Below, in pieces: positions 25,549 to 35,100 of a stretch of DNA of 64,000 nucleotides. This DNA comes from Gandjariella thermophila (lineage in GTDB: Bacteria; Actinomycetota; Actinomycetes; Mycobacteriales; Pseudonocardiaceae): positions 62,001 to 126,000 of the forward strand of contig NZ_BJFL01000008.1 in the NCBI RefSeq assembly GCF_005405885.1. The letters run 5' to 3'. Position 1 is the stretch's first letter. The number at the start of each line of letters is the position of its first letter. The notes beneath the pieces were generated by a model, which worked only from the letters and a program-made list of their open reading frames with translations, was not told where the DNA came from and did no database searches. Made by a program: the position numbers and the translations under genes.

Positions 25549-26028
25549 TCAGCGGGTGGCCGGCCGCCGCATGCTGACGTGCGGGATGCCGTCCTCCAGG
25601 AACTCGCCGCCGACCGCCTGGAAGCCGAGGGAGGCGTAGAAGTCGCTGACGTAGGTCTGCGCGTCCAGCACGCAGCTCGCGTCGCCCACCTCGGCCAGCG
25701 CGGCCTCCATCAGGCGGCGGCTGAACCCGTGCGCCCTGGCTTGGCGGGCGGTGCACACCCGGCCGATCCGGTACTCCCCGGCGTCCTCGGTCAGCCGCAG
25801 GTAGGCCACCACGTCGCCGGTGCGCTCCTGCTCCAGCCAGAAGTGCCGGGTGCCCGGTGCGAGATCGAGGCCGTCGAGCTCGCGGTAGGCGCAGGACTGC
25901 TCGACCACGAAAACCTCGACGCGCAGCCGGAGTACCGCGTAGAGCTGTTGCGGCGTCAGGTCCGCCGCCCACACCCTGCGCAGGGTGGCGGTGAACGGTT
26001 GTGCTGGCACTCGACGTGGATACCACAC
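25549..26028 (-). CDS. ElaA-type GNAT N-acetyltransferase
   Basis: A 159-residue GNAT protein close to ElaA: LYAVLRLRVEVFVVEQ near the N-terminus, YLRLTEDAGEYRIGRV, and a C-terminal YVSDFYASLGF. The canonical acetyl-CoA loop is replaced by the family variant ARAHGFSRRLMEAAL. The start is uncertain: ATG 26028 or GTG 26010, neither with a clear ribosome site. It is convergent with bioF, 15 bases apart. Substrate unknown. Confidence 0.8.
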   Translation of the reverse strand: MWYPRRVPAQPFTATLRRVWAADLTPQQLYAVLRLRVEVFVVEQSCAYRELDGLDLAPGTRHFWLEQERTGDVVAYLRLTEDAGEYRIGRVCTARQARAHGFSRRLMEAALAEVGDASCVLDAQTYVSDFYASLGFQAVGGEFLEDGIPHVSMRRPATR

Positions 26029-26043
26029 GATCGACGCCGCGGT

Positions 26044-26886
26044 TCAGCCGTTGACCTGCGCGGCGACGTCGTCGTGGTAGGTGGCGAGCCGTGCGTACAC
26101 GCCCGGCTTGCCCGGCCGGCCGCAGCCCTCGCCCCACGACACCAAGCCCACCAGGCGGCCGTCCACCACCATCGGGCCGCCCGAGTCGCCAAGGCAGGCG
26201 TCCCTGCCGCCGCGCGGATCGCCGGCGCAGACCATCGCGGGGGACTTGAAGTCGGGTTCCGCCCTGGCGCAGTCGGCGTCGGCGACGATCGGCACCGTGA
26301 CCGACCGCAGCCTGCTGGACTGCGGCTCGTTCTCCCCGGTGCGGCCCCAGCCGAGCACGGTGGCCATGGTGCCCGGCCGGTAGCTGGCCGTGTCGCCCGC
26401 GGCGACCAGCGGCAGCGTCCGGTACGGCAGCGCGTCGGCCAGGGTGAGTACGGCCACGTCGAAGCCCTGCGTCGCCGCGGTGAACCGGGGATGCACCCAG
26501 ATGCGGGTGACGTCCACCGTGCTGCCCGCGGTGCTCCGCATGTCGGTGCGGCCGGCGACGACCCGCACCGACGAGGCCGGGTCCGGCCGGCCGTTGGTGG
26601 TCACGCAGTGCGCGGCGGTCACCACCTTGCGGGCGGCGACCAGGGTGCCGCCGCAGAACGGCGCGTCCCCGTCGGTCGTCAGCTCCACCGCCCACGGGTA
26701 CCGCTCCGTGCTGGTCTCGGTGCCGCCGACGATCCGAGGCGAAGCGTGCCCGCCGCCCGCCGGCGCGGCCGGCTCGGCCAGGGCCGTGCCAGTGGTGTCA
26801 GCCATCGGCCCCAGCAGCGTCGCGGCCAGCAGTGCCGCATACCCGGCCAGCGAGCGACGGCCGGGTCTACCCGAAGAACTCCGCAC
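26044..26886 (-). CDS. Secreted trypsin-like serine protease
   Basis: A 280-residue S1 protease. GTG 26886 follows AAGGGG by five bases. An N-terminal signal peptide (RRSLAGYAALLAATLLG, ending near ALA-E at 37-38) and a short propeptide precede the activation site RIVGG at 51-55. The triad is visible: His93 in TAAHC, Asp in GFDVAVLTL, Ser in CLGDSGGP. Six Cys suggest disulfides. The position-189 equivalent (DACLGDSGG) is Asp, so cleavage after Arg/Lys is expected. Paralogue at 28855-29682. Confidence 0.9.
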   Translation of the reverse strand: MRSSSGRPGRRSLAGYAALLAATLLGPMADTTGTALAEPAAPAGGGHASPRIVGGTETSTERYPWAVELTTDGDAPFCGGTLVAARKVVTAAHCVTTNGRPDPASSVRVVAGRTDMRSTAGSTVDVTRIWVHPRFTAATQGFDVAVLTLADALPYRTLPLVAAGDTASYRPGTMATVLGWGRTGENEPQSSRLRSVTVPIVADADCARAEPDFKSPAMVCAGDPRGGRDACLGDSGGPMVVDGRLVGLVSWGEGCGRPGKPGVYARLATYHDDVAAQVNG

Positions 26887-27111
26887 GGACGCCCCTTCTC
26901 CCGGTGCCGCGTGCCGGCACCGTCGCAGTGATCGACAGACCGTCGGCCGCTCGGCGCCGCCGCCCCCGCCGGCGGCACGCCCACGCGCGCCGGCCGGGTT
27001 CCGAGCACCCCGGTCCTGGTGCGCACGAAGAGTAGCCGATCGCGTGCGGAGCGCACGATCCGTGCCGGGAACGTCCACCCGGTCCGGTACCGCCCGGGCG
27101 GATGACCGCGG

Positions 27112-28551
27112 CTACTCGCCGCCCTCGGCGCGTTCCAGCGGGCGGACCGGCCGCGGGGGCCGCACCCGCCAGTGCCGGCCCCGGGGTCGGCGGTGCTGCC
27201 AGACGGCTCCGGTGGTCACCGCGATCGTGGTGACCACCAGGGTGAGCGCGAGCGGCTGGCGGCTGGCCGGCGTCCAGGCCATCGCGCCGATCACGGTGAT
27301 CAGGGCCCCGACCACGAAGCAGGACAGGTAGGGGAAGCCCCACATGCGCACGGTGAGCCGCGCGCCCTCGCGGTCCCGCCGCCGGCGGCCGGCGATCTGG
27401 GTGGCCGCGATGCACAGGTACACCACCACGGCCACCGCCGCGGACGAGTCCAGCAGGAAGCTGAACACGATGGCGGTGGGCAGGAAGTAGTTGGCCACCA
27501 CCGCGAGGAACCCGGCGGCGGACGCGGCGAGCACGGCAAGCACCGGCACGCCGGAGCGGGTGGTCAGGGACAGTGCGGCCGGCGCCTCGCCGAGGCGGGA
27601 CATCGCGTAGAGCATCCGCGAGGACGAGTAGATTCCGGAGTTCAGGCAGGACAGCACGGCGGTGAGCACGATCAGGTCCATGACCACCGCGGCGCCCGGG
27701 ATGCCCAGGTGGGCGAGCACCGCGGTGTACGGGCTGGCGGTGACCTGGGTGGCGTTCCACGGCAGCAGGGTCACCACGATCAGGATGGAGCCCCCGTAGA
27801 ACACCAGCACCCGCCAGGCCACGCTGCGCATGGCGCGCCGAACCGCGTGCGCCGGGTCCTGCGCCTCGCCCGCGGCGAGGGTGACCACCTCGGTGCCGAA
27901 GTAGGAGAAGAACACCACGAGCAGGGCGGTGAGGATCGGCGCGGGCCCCCGGGGAAACAGCCCGCCAAGGCCGGTGAGGTTGGCCAGCCCCGGCGGCCGG
28001 ACGCCGGGCAGCGCGCCGAGCAGGGCCAGCGCGCCGAGCGCGATGAACACCACGATCGCGGTCACCTTGATCAGCGCGAACCAGAACTCGAACCGGCCGA
28101 ACGACCGGACCCTGGTCAGGTTGACCCCGGTGAGCAGCGCCATGAACACCAGCGCGGCCACCCAGGACGGCGCCCACGGCGCCTCGCGCACCGCGATCGC
28201 CGCGCCGGCGATGGCCTCGAAGGCGACCACCACGCACCAGTGGTAGGCGTACAGCCAGCCCACCGCCAGCCCCGCCCACGGCCCCAGCTCGCGCGTCGCG
28301 TACGCGGCGAACGACCCGGTTTCCGGGCTGGCCACGGCCAGTTCCGCGAGCATGCGCATGACCAGGATGATCACGCCACCGGCGCCCAGGTAGACCAGGA
28401 CCACACCCGGCCCGACCGAGCCGATGGCCTTGCCGCTGCCGACGAACAGCCCGGCTCCGATCACCCCGCCGAGCGCGATCATGGTGAGCTGCCGGGTGGT
28501 GAGGCTGCGGTGCAGTGCGGTCGGCGAGCCGGTGGACGTCTGCGTCTTCAT
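27112..28551 (-). CDS. Amino acid permease (APC superfamily, AAT type)
   Basis: A 479-residue protein with twelve predicted transmembrane segments, beginning HRSLTTRQLTMIALGGVIGAGLFVGSG, the hallmark of the amino acid transporter family that includes GABA, aromatic and lysine permeases. FSYFGTEVVTLAAGEAQDP is typical for helix 6 and its loop. The C-terminus is Arg-rich and cytoplasmic. The start at 28551 fits family length. Substrate cannot be assigned. Confidence 0.88.
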   Translation of the reverse strand: MKTQTSTGSPTALHRSLTTRQLTMIALGGVIGAGLFVGSGKAIGSVGPGVVLVYLGAGGVIILVMRMLAELAVASPETGSFAAYATRELGPWAGLAVGWLYAYHWCVVVAFEAIAGAAIAVREAPWAPSWVAALVFMALLTGVNLTRVRSFGRFEFWFALIKVTAIVVFIALGALALLGALPGVRPPGLANLTGLGGLFPRGPAPILTALLVVFFSYFGTEVVTLAAGEAQDPAHAVRRAMRSVAWRVLVFYGGSILIVVTLLPWNATQVTASPYTAVLAHLGIPGAAVVMDLIVLTAVLSCLNSGIYSSSRMLYAMSRLGEAPAALSLTTRSGVPVLAVLAASAAGFLAVVANYFLPTAIVFSFLLDSSAAVAVVVYLCIAATQIAGRRRRDREGARLTVRMWGFPYLSCFVVGALITVIGAMAWTPASRQPLALTLVVTTIAVTTGAVWQHRRPRGRHWRVRPPRPVRPLERAEGGE

Positions 28552-28590
28552 CGAATCCCCAGTCGGCGATACCCCGGCGGTTCGGCCGGG

Positions 28591-28615
28591 CCCGGAGCCG
28601 CTCCCCGGCTCCGGG
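28591..28615. repeat. GC-rich hairpin upstream of the permease
   Basis: A 10-bp perfect inverted repeat (28591-28600 with 28606-28615) lies 40 bases before the permease start. It could be a 5'-UTR structure of the permease or part of read-through control from the protease gene. The 303-base gap 28552-28854 holds this, the terminator at 28676 and no gene. Confidence 0.4.
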
Positions 28616-28675
28616 TGATGTCGGTGCCCGGGCGGTGGCGGTCGAACGCGGCCGCCGGAGGAGGCCCGGAACTCC

Positions 28676-28707
28676 GGTGCCCCCGGGGCGACCTCCCCGG
28701 GGGCACC
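28676..28707 (-). terminator. Terminator of the second trypsin-like protease gene
   Basis: A perfect 13-bp inverted repeat (28676-28688 with 28695-28707) with a 6-nt loop, about 150 bases downstream of the protease stop on the minus strand and upstream of the permease. Confidence 0.6.
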
Positions 28708-28854
28708 GACGTGCTCATGGCGTGGTCCGTGCCGCTTCCCGAACCGGCCCCACGATCGCGTCGCCACGGCCGGGCATCCGGCCCCACGGGTCGCCGTGGG
28801 CGGCTGCCGCGCCCCGCCGCGACCGTGTGGCTTCGCCCGGCGCTTTCATCGGCG

Positions 28855-29682
28855 TCAGAACTGCGGGCCCATCTCGGGCTGTCCCGCGCTGATGATCGGC
28901 TCCGCATGGCCCCAGCCGTTGGTCAGCAGGCCGGCCAGCCGGGTGTAGACGCCGGGCTTGCCCGGCCGCGCACAGCCATCGCCCCAGGACACCAGGCCGA
29001 TCAGCTTGCCGCCGGCGATCAGCGGGCCGCCGGAGTCGCCCTGGCAGGAGTCCACGCCGCCCTGCGGGTAGCCGGCGCACACCATGGACCTCGGGTCGTA
29101 CAGCCCCGGGTAGGCCGCCGCGCACCCGGCATCCGACAGCAGCGGCACCCACGCGGCGCGGATCTGGCCGGGGGAGGCTGGGCCGCCCTCGGCGATGCGG
29201 CCCCAGCCGAGCACGGTGGCCAGGGTGCCGGGCGCGTACAGCGCCCGGTCGCCCGGCTGCGCCAGCGGGATCGAGGGGTACGGCAGCGCGGAGCGGAGCT
29301 GCACGAGCGCGACGTCATCGCCGCGCTCGGGCGACACGTAGCCGGGGTGCACCCCGATCCGCGTGACGTCCGCCACCATGCCACCCGGGCCGGTGAGATC
29401 GGTACGGCCGGCGATCACCCGGAGGTCCCGGGGCCCGCGCCCGGCAACGCAGTGCGCGGCGGTGATCACCATGGTGGGTGAGACGAGGGAGCCACCGCAG
29501 AACGCGAAACCGCCCGCTGTCAGCAGGGCAACCGTCGACGGGAACCGACCGACGCTGGTCGGGTAGCCGCCCACGATCCGTGGCCCGGCGTGTGCCGCGG
29601 CGACCCCGGACAGCGCGAGGGCCGCGCTCACCACCGTGGCTCCGGCCAGCCGGAGCAGACGTCTGCGTACCGAAACCGCCAT
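28855..29682 (-). CDS. Secreted trypsin-like serine protease 2
   Basis: A 275-residue S1 protease paralogous to the one at 26044. Signal peptide RRRLLRLAGATVVSAALALS ends at an AxA (AAAHAG), followed directly by the mature N-terminus RIVGG at 35-39. Catalytic His in TAAHC, Asp in DDVALVQL and Ser in CQGDSGGP are intact, and Asp precedes the Ser loop (VDSCQGD), predicting trypsin specificity. GGAGG lies about eight bases before the ATG. The C-terminus carries 20 extra residues after the domain. Confidence 0.9.
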   Translation of the reverse strand: MAVSVRRRLLRLAGATVVSAALALSGVAAAHAGPRIVGGYPTSVGRFPSTVALLTAGGFAFCGGSLVSPTMVITAAHCVAGRGPRDLRVIAGRTDLTGPGGMVADVTRIGVHPGYVSPERGDDVALVQLRSALPYPSIPLAQPGDRALYAPGTLATVLGWGRIAEGGPASPGQIRAAWVPLLSDAGCAAAYPGLYDPRSMVCAGYPQGGVDSCQGDSGGPLIAGGKLIGLVSWGDGCARPGKPGVYTRLAGLLTNGWGHAEPIISAGQPEMGPQF

Positions 29683-29975
29683 CACGTTTCCTCCCCCGTC
29701 CCGTGTCACGGCCGCTGCGGCCGCCGATTCAGCGCAACAGAGGGGTGATCGGGCCGCCAACTCGGAGCGGCGAAGTCAACGCCGGCAGGTGACCGGTGAC
29801 ACCACCGTCGCGTGAACTCGGTGCCTTACCGAGAAGTTCGCGTCATGCGGCGAGCCCCTGCGGTCGCCACGCCCGCCGCCACACCGGCCGCTCACCCGGG
29901 CCCGGCGGCCCGCGATCGCCGCGCCGGTTCGGCGCGACGCTCGCTGACGGGCACACTGTCGAGGTGGACTTAGCG

Positions 29976-30962
29976 ATGACAGCGGACGTGCTCGGCGACG
30001 ACTTCCTGGCGCAGACGATCCCGCTGGACGGCGACGACGTCGCGACCCTGGTCCGGTACCAGCCGAAGGACGCCCCGGCGCCGACCCGCGGCGCGGTGCT
30101 CTACCTGCACGGGTTCATGGACTACTTCTTCCAGCGGCACGTCGCCGTGCACCTGGCGGCCCGCGGGTTCGCCTTCTACGCCCTGGACCTGCGCGGCTAC
30201 GGTCGCTCGCTGCGCGACCACCAGTTGCCCAACTACGTCACCGACCTCGCGGTGTACTTCGCCGAACTGGACACCGCCGCGGAGATCATCAGGGGCGAGG
30301 ACGGCCACGGCCGCCTGGTGGTGCTCGGTCACTCCACCGGCGGGTTGATCACCTCGCTGTGGGCGGACCGCCGGCGCGACGACGGTGTGCTGGACGCGCT
30401 GGTGCTGAACAGCCCGTGGCTGGATCTGGCCGAGTCGTGGTTCCTGCGCACGGTCGGTACCGCGCTGATCGACGTGGTCGGCCGGTTCTTCCCACGGCTG
30501 GTGGTCCGGTCCGCCACCGACCGGGTGTACGGGCCCAGCCTGCACCGGGATCACCACGGCGAGTGGGAGTACGACCTGCGCTGGAAACCGATCACTGGCT
30601 TCCCGGTGCGGGCCGGCTGGCTCCGCACCATCCGCCGCGGTCACGCCCGGGTGCACCGCGGCCTGGACGTGCGGGTGCCGGTGCTGGTGCTGCACGCCGA
30701 CCGGAGCCTGCGGGCCAACCGCTGGTCCGAGGTGGCGAGCCGGGCGGACACCGTGCTCGACGTGGCGCAGATCGCCCGGTGGGCACCGAAGATCGGCACC
30801 GACGTGACCACCGTCGTGGTGGAGGGCGCCGTGCACGACCTTTTCCTGTCCGCCGAGCCGGTGCGCAACCGGGCCCTCGCCGAGATGGACGCCTGGCTGG
30901 ACCGCGTTCTCGGCGCGTCCGCGGCCGACGGTGACCAGGGCGCGCTGGCCGGCGAAGCCTGA
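29976..30962 (+). CDS. Alpha/beta hydrolase (lysophospholipase-like)
   Basis: A 328-residue alpha/beta hydrolase: VLYLHGFMDYF oxyanion region, nucleophile elbow GHSTGG, Asp in VLVLHADRS, and His in EGAVHDLFLS. It resembles serine aminopeptidase S33/lysophospholipase enzymes. ATG 29976 follows GAGG; the longer frame to 29796 is Arg/Pro-rich and unlikely to be coding. No signal peptide. The 293 bases between the protease start (29682) and here hold nothing else recognised. Confidence 0.82.
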   Translation: MTADVLGDDFLAQTIPLDGDDVATLVRYQPKDAPAPTRGAVLYLHGFMDYFFQRHVAVHLAARGFAFYALDLRGYGRSLRDHQLPNYVTDLAVYFAELDTAAEIIRGEDGHGRLVVLGHSTGGLITSLWADRRRDDGVLDALVLNSPWLDLAESWFLRTVGTALIDVVGRFFPRLVVRSATDRVYGPSLHRDHHGEWEYDLRWKPITGFPVRAGWLRTIRRGHARVHRGLDVRVPVLVLHADRSLRANRWSEVASRADTVLDVAQIARWAPKIGTDVTTVVVEGAVHDLFLSAEPVRNRALAEMDAWLDRVLGASAADGDQGALAGEA

Positions 30963-31094
30963 GGGCGCCGCGAAGCGCGGAGAAACCTGACCGTCGGCTG
31001 AGACTTCGCTGAAGGCTCGCCGCGCCACACCGACAAGCCGGCCAACCTGTGGTGACCTGGGATCGACGAACCAGGACGAGCGCGGAGGGTCGCC

Positions 31095-32048
31095 GTGGCC
31101 GGCAGGGTGGGCAGCGGGCGGCGCTGGCTGGTGCCGGTGCTGCTGGTCGCCCTGCTGTGCCTGTCCGGCGGGCTGGACGGCGACACGTCGGCCCGGTCGC
31201 TCGCCGCGAACACCGGGGTGCGCAGCGTCTCCCGTGCCGAGCGGGAGGACACCGCGAACTACTGGACCCCGCAGCGGATGGCGCAGGCCAGCCCGCGCAG
31301 CGCCACCGGCACCCTGCCGCAGCCCGGGCCGGACGCCTGGCCGCCCACGGCGACCCCGCTGCCGGAGGGCACCGATCCGCCCGCCGGGCAGCAGTTCTCC
31401 GGTATCCCCGCGGTTGGCGCGCTGTTCTCCACCGACAGCGGGCTGAACGGGCACTACTGCACCGCGAGTGTGGTGCACAGCCCGACCAGGGATCTGGTGA
31501 TCACCGCCGCGCACTGCATCCATGACGGCGAGGACGGCGACTACCAGAGCAACGTCGCGTTCGTGCCCGGCTACCACGACGGGCAGAGCCCGTACGGGGT
31601 GTGGGTGCCCACCAAGATGGTGGTGGACCCGCGGTGGATCGCCTCCTCCGACCCGAGCCTGGACGTCGGTTTCCTGGTGGTGCGCAAGGCGGGTAGCGAC
31701 GCGCACGTCGAGGACGTCACCGGCGCTAACCAACTCGGCACGGCGGCGTCGTTGCACGGACAGGTCCGGGTCACCGGCTACCCCGACGACCTGGACGAGC
31801 CGATCACCTGCCAGAACGCCGTGCGGTGGGAGGACGACAACCTGCCCCGGTTCGACTGCGCGGCGTTCTCCGACGGCACCAGCGGCGCGCCGTGGGTGAT
31901 GGACGCCGACCCGCGCACCCAGTTGGGCACGCTGGTCGGCGTGATCGGCGGCTTCCAGTTCGGCGGGGAGAGCGACGACGAGTCCTACAGCCCGGTGTTC
32001 GGCGAGGACGTCCAGTCCCTGTACGCCACCGCGCTCCGCTCGGGCTGA
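31095..32048 (+). CDS. Secreted V8-like serine protease
   Basis: A 317-residue protein starting at GTG after GGAGGG. Signal peptide RRWLVPVLLVALLCLSGG, then an about 80-residue propeptide-like region rich in Pro and Thr, then a trypsin-like fold of the V8/glutamyl-endopeptidase type: His in ITAAHC, Asp in PSLDVGFLVV, Ser in SDGTSGAPWV. Two extra Cys may pair. It is the third exported serine protease within 6 kb, but of a different subfamily from the two trypsin-like ones. Confidence 0.87.
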   Translation: MAGRVGSGRRWLVPVLLVALLCLSGGLDGDTSARSLAANTGVRSVSRAEREDTANYWTPQRMAQASPRSATGTLPQPGPDAWPPTATPLPEGTDPPAGQQFSGIPAVGALFSTDSGLNGHYCTASVVHSPTRDLVITAAHCIHDGEDGDYQSNVAFVPGYHDGQSPYGVWVPTKMVVDPRWIASSDPSLDVGFLVVRKAGSDAHVEDVTGANQLGTAASLHGQVRVTGYPDDLDEPITCQNAVRWEDDNLPRFDCAAFSDGTSGAPWVMDADPRTQLGTLVGVIGGFQFGGESDDESYSPVFGEDVQSLYATALRSG

Positions 32049-32116
32049 GCCGGGTTCCTTCCGCGCCGGCAGGCGCGCCTCTCGCCCAGCTGGCGACGCG
32101 CCCTTCGAGACGCCGG

Positions 32117-35100
32117 CTACTCCTCGAGATCGCCCTCCAGGTCCAGGTAGACGGCACGCAGCCGGTCCAGCACCTCCTGGTCGGGCTCGGCCCACAGGCC
32201 GCGGTCGGCGGCCTCCAGCAGCCGCTCGGTAATGCCGCGCAGCGCCCACGGGTTGGACCGCCGCATGAACTCCTGCACGCCGTCGTCGAACACGTAGGAC
32301 TCGGCGAGCTTGGTGTACATCCAGTCGTCCACCACGCCGGCGGTGGCGTCGAAGCCGAACAGGTAGTCGACGGTGGCGGCCAGCTCGAACGCGCCCTTGT
32401 AGCCGTGCCGCTGCATGGCGGCGATCCAGCGGGGGTTGACCACCCGGGAGCGGAACACCCGCCGGGTCTCCTCGCCCAGCGACCGGGTGCGCACCGCGTG
32501 CGGCACCGCCGAGTCGCCCACGTACGCGGCCGGGTTGCGGCCGGTCAGCGAGCGCACCATGGCCACCATGCCGCCGTGGTACTGGAAGTAGTCGTCGGAG
32601 TCGGCGATGTCGTGCTCGCGGGTGTCCACGTTCTTCGCGGCCACCTGGATACGGCGGAACGCGGTCTCCATGTCCGCGCGTGCCTCCCGCCCGTCCAGGC
32701 CGCGGCCGTAGGCGTAGCCGCCCCAGGTGGCGTACACCTCGGCGAGGTCGGCGTCGTCCCGCCAGTTGCGCGCGTCGATCAGCGGCAGCAGGCCCGCGCC
32801 GTACGCGCCCGGCTTGGACCCGAAGATGCGGGTGGTGGCGCGCCGGGAGTCGCCGTGCTTGGCGAGGTCGGCCCGGTAGTGCGCGGCGAGGTAGTTGTCC
32901 TCGTCCGGTTCGTCCAGCCGCGCCACGGTCTCCACCGCGCGGTCCACCAGGGACACCACGTGCGGGAAGGCGTCCCGGAAGAACCCGGAGATGCGCATCA
33001 CCACGTCGATCCGCGGCCGGCCCAGCTCAGCGACCGGCACCACCTCGAAGCCGGTGACCCGCCGGGACGCGTCGTCCCAGGTGGGCCGGCAGCCGATGAG
33101 CCAGAGCAGTTCGGAGATGTCGTCGCCCTGGGTGCGCATCGCCGAGGTGCCCCACACGGTGAGGCCGACGCTCGCCGGCCACTCGCCGGTGTCTTCGCGG
33201 TGCCGGGCCAGCAGCGAGTCGGCCAGCGCGACGCCGACGTCGAAGGAGTTGCGGGACGGGATCGCCTTCGGGTCGACGGAGTAGAAGTTGCGGCCGGTGG
33301 GCAGCACGGACACCAGGCCGCGGGTGGGCGACCCGGACGGCCCCGGCGGCACGAAACCGCCGTCCAGCGCGTGCAGCACGTGGCGCACCTCGTCGGTGGT
33401 GCGGGCCAACCGGGGCGCGAGCTCGCCGCAGGCGAACCGCAGCACCGACTCGACCTGCGGCACGCGTTCGCCGATCACGTCGGTGACCACGTCGCCGGCG
33501 CGGTCCGGATGCCATTCCCGTTCGTGCAGGCCGGTCACCAGCCGGCGGGCCAGCGACTCCAGCAGGTCGACCACGTCCGCCCCGGTCCGCGCTGGGCCGT
33601 CCACCAGCGCGGTCAGCGCCTCCGGGGCCTTGGCGGCCGCGCCGGGTGCGGCCAGCAGCTCCTGCTCGTCGAGTCCGAAGTGGACGGCGAGGGCGGAGCG
33701 CAGGCCAGGCAGCGCACCGACCGTCCCGCCGAACACCTGCCGGGCGCGCAGCACCGCGAGCACGTCGTTGACCAGTTCCTCGCCCTCCGGCGCCCGGCCG
33801 AGGATGTGCAGCCCGTCCCGGATCTGCACGTCCTTGATCTCGCACAGGTAGCCGTCGATGTGCATGACGAAGTCGTCGAAGGAGTCGGCATCCGGCTGCT
33901 GCTCGGTGTGCAGGTCGTGGTGCAGCTCGGCTGCGGTGACCAGGCTCCAGATCTGCGCCCGCAGGGTGGGCAGCTTGTCCGGGTCCATCGCCTGCACGGT
34001 GGCGTACTCGTCCAGCAGTTGCTCCAGCCTGGCCAGGTCGCCGTAGGTGTCGGCGCGGGCCATCGGCGGGATCATGTGGTCGACGACGACGGCGTGGCCG
34101 CGACGCTTGGCCTGGGTGCCCTCGCCCGGGTCGTTGACGATGAACGGGTAGACCAGCGGCAGGTCGCCGAGCACCGCGTCCGGCGCGCACTCCGCGGCCA
34201 GCCCCAGCCCCTTGCCGGGCAACCATTCCAGTGTGCCGTGCTTGCCCAGGTGCACGACGGCGTCCGCGCGGAAGTCCTCGGCCAGCCACCGGTAGGCGGC
34301 CAGGTACTGGTGCGAGGGCGGCAGGTCCGGATCGTGGTAGATGGCGATCGGGTTCTCCCCGAACCCGCGCGGCGGTTGGATGAGCAGCACAACGTTGCCG
34401 AACCGCAGCGCGGCCACGTACACCTCGCCGTCGGCCACGTACAGCTCGCCGGGCGGGGCGCCCCAGTGCTCAGTCATCGCCTGCCGCAACGATTCCGGCA
34501 GCGCGTCGAACCACTCCCGGTACCGCTGCCGCGGCACCCGGATCTCGGCCTGCGCCATCTGGTCCTCGGTGAGCCACTCCACGTCGTGCCCGCCGGCGGC
34601 GATCAGCCGGTGCACCAGCGCGTCACCGTCCACCGTGGACGGATCGAGGCCGCCCAGGTCGTAGCCGGCGTCGGCGAGCGCCTCGAGCAGCACCACCGCG
34701 GAGGCCGGGGTGTCCAGGCCGACCGCGTTGCCCACCCGGGAGTGCTTGGTCGGGTAGGAGGACAGCACGATCGCCAGCCGCTTGTCGGCGTTGGCGTTCT
34801 TCCGCAGCGCGGCCAGCTTCGCGGCCGTGCCGGCGACGCGGGCGGCGCGCTCCGGGTCCGCCACGTACACCGGGATGCCGTCCGGGCCGGCCTCCTTGAA
34901 GGAGAACGGCACGCCGATCAGCCGGCCGTCGAACTCCGGGATGGCCACCTGCATGGCGGCGTCCAGCGGGGAGAGCGCCGCGTCGGAGTCCTGCCAGGTG
35001 GCGCGGGAGGTGGTGAGGCAGAGTCCCTGGAGCACCGGCACGTCCAGCGCGGCCAGCGCGCCGACGTCCCAGGCTTCCTCGTCGCCGCCGGCGCTGGCGT

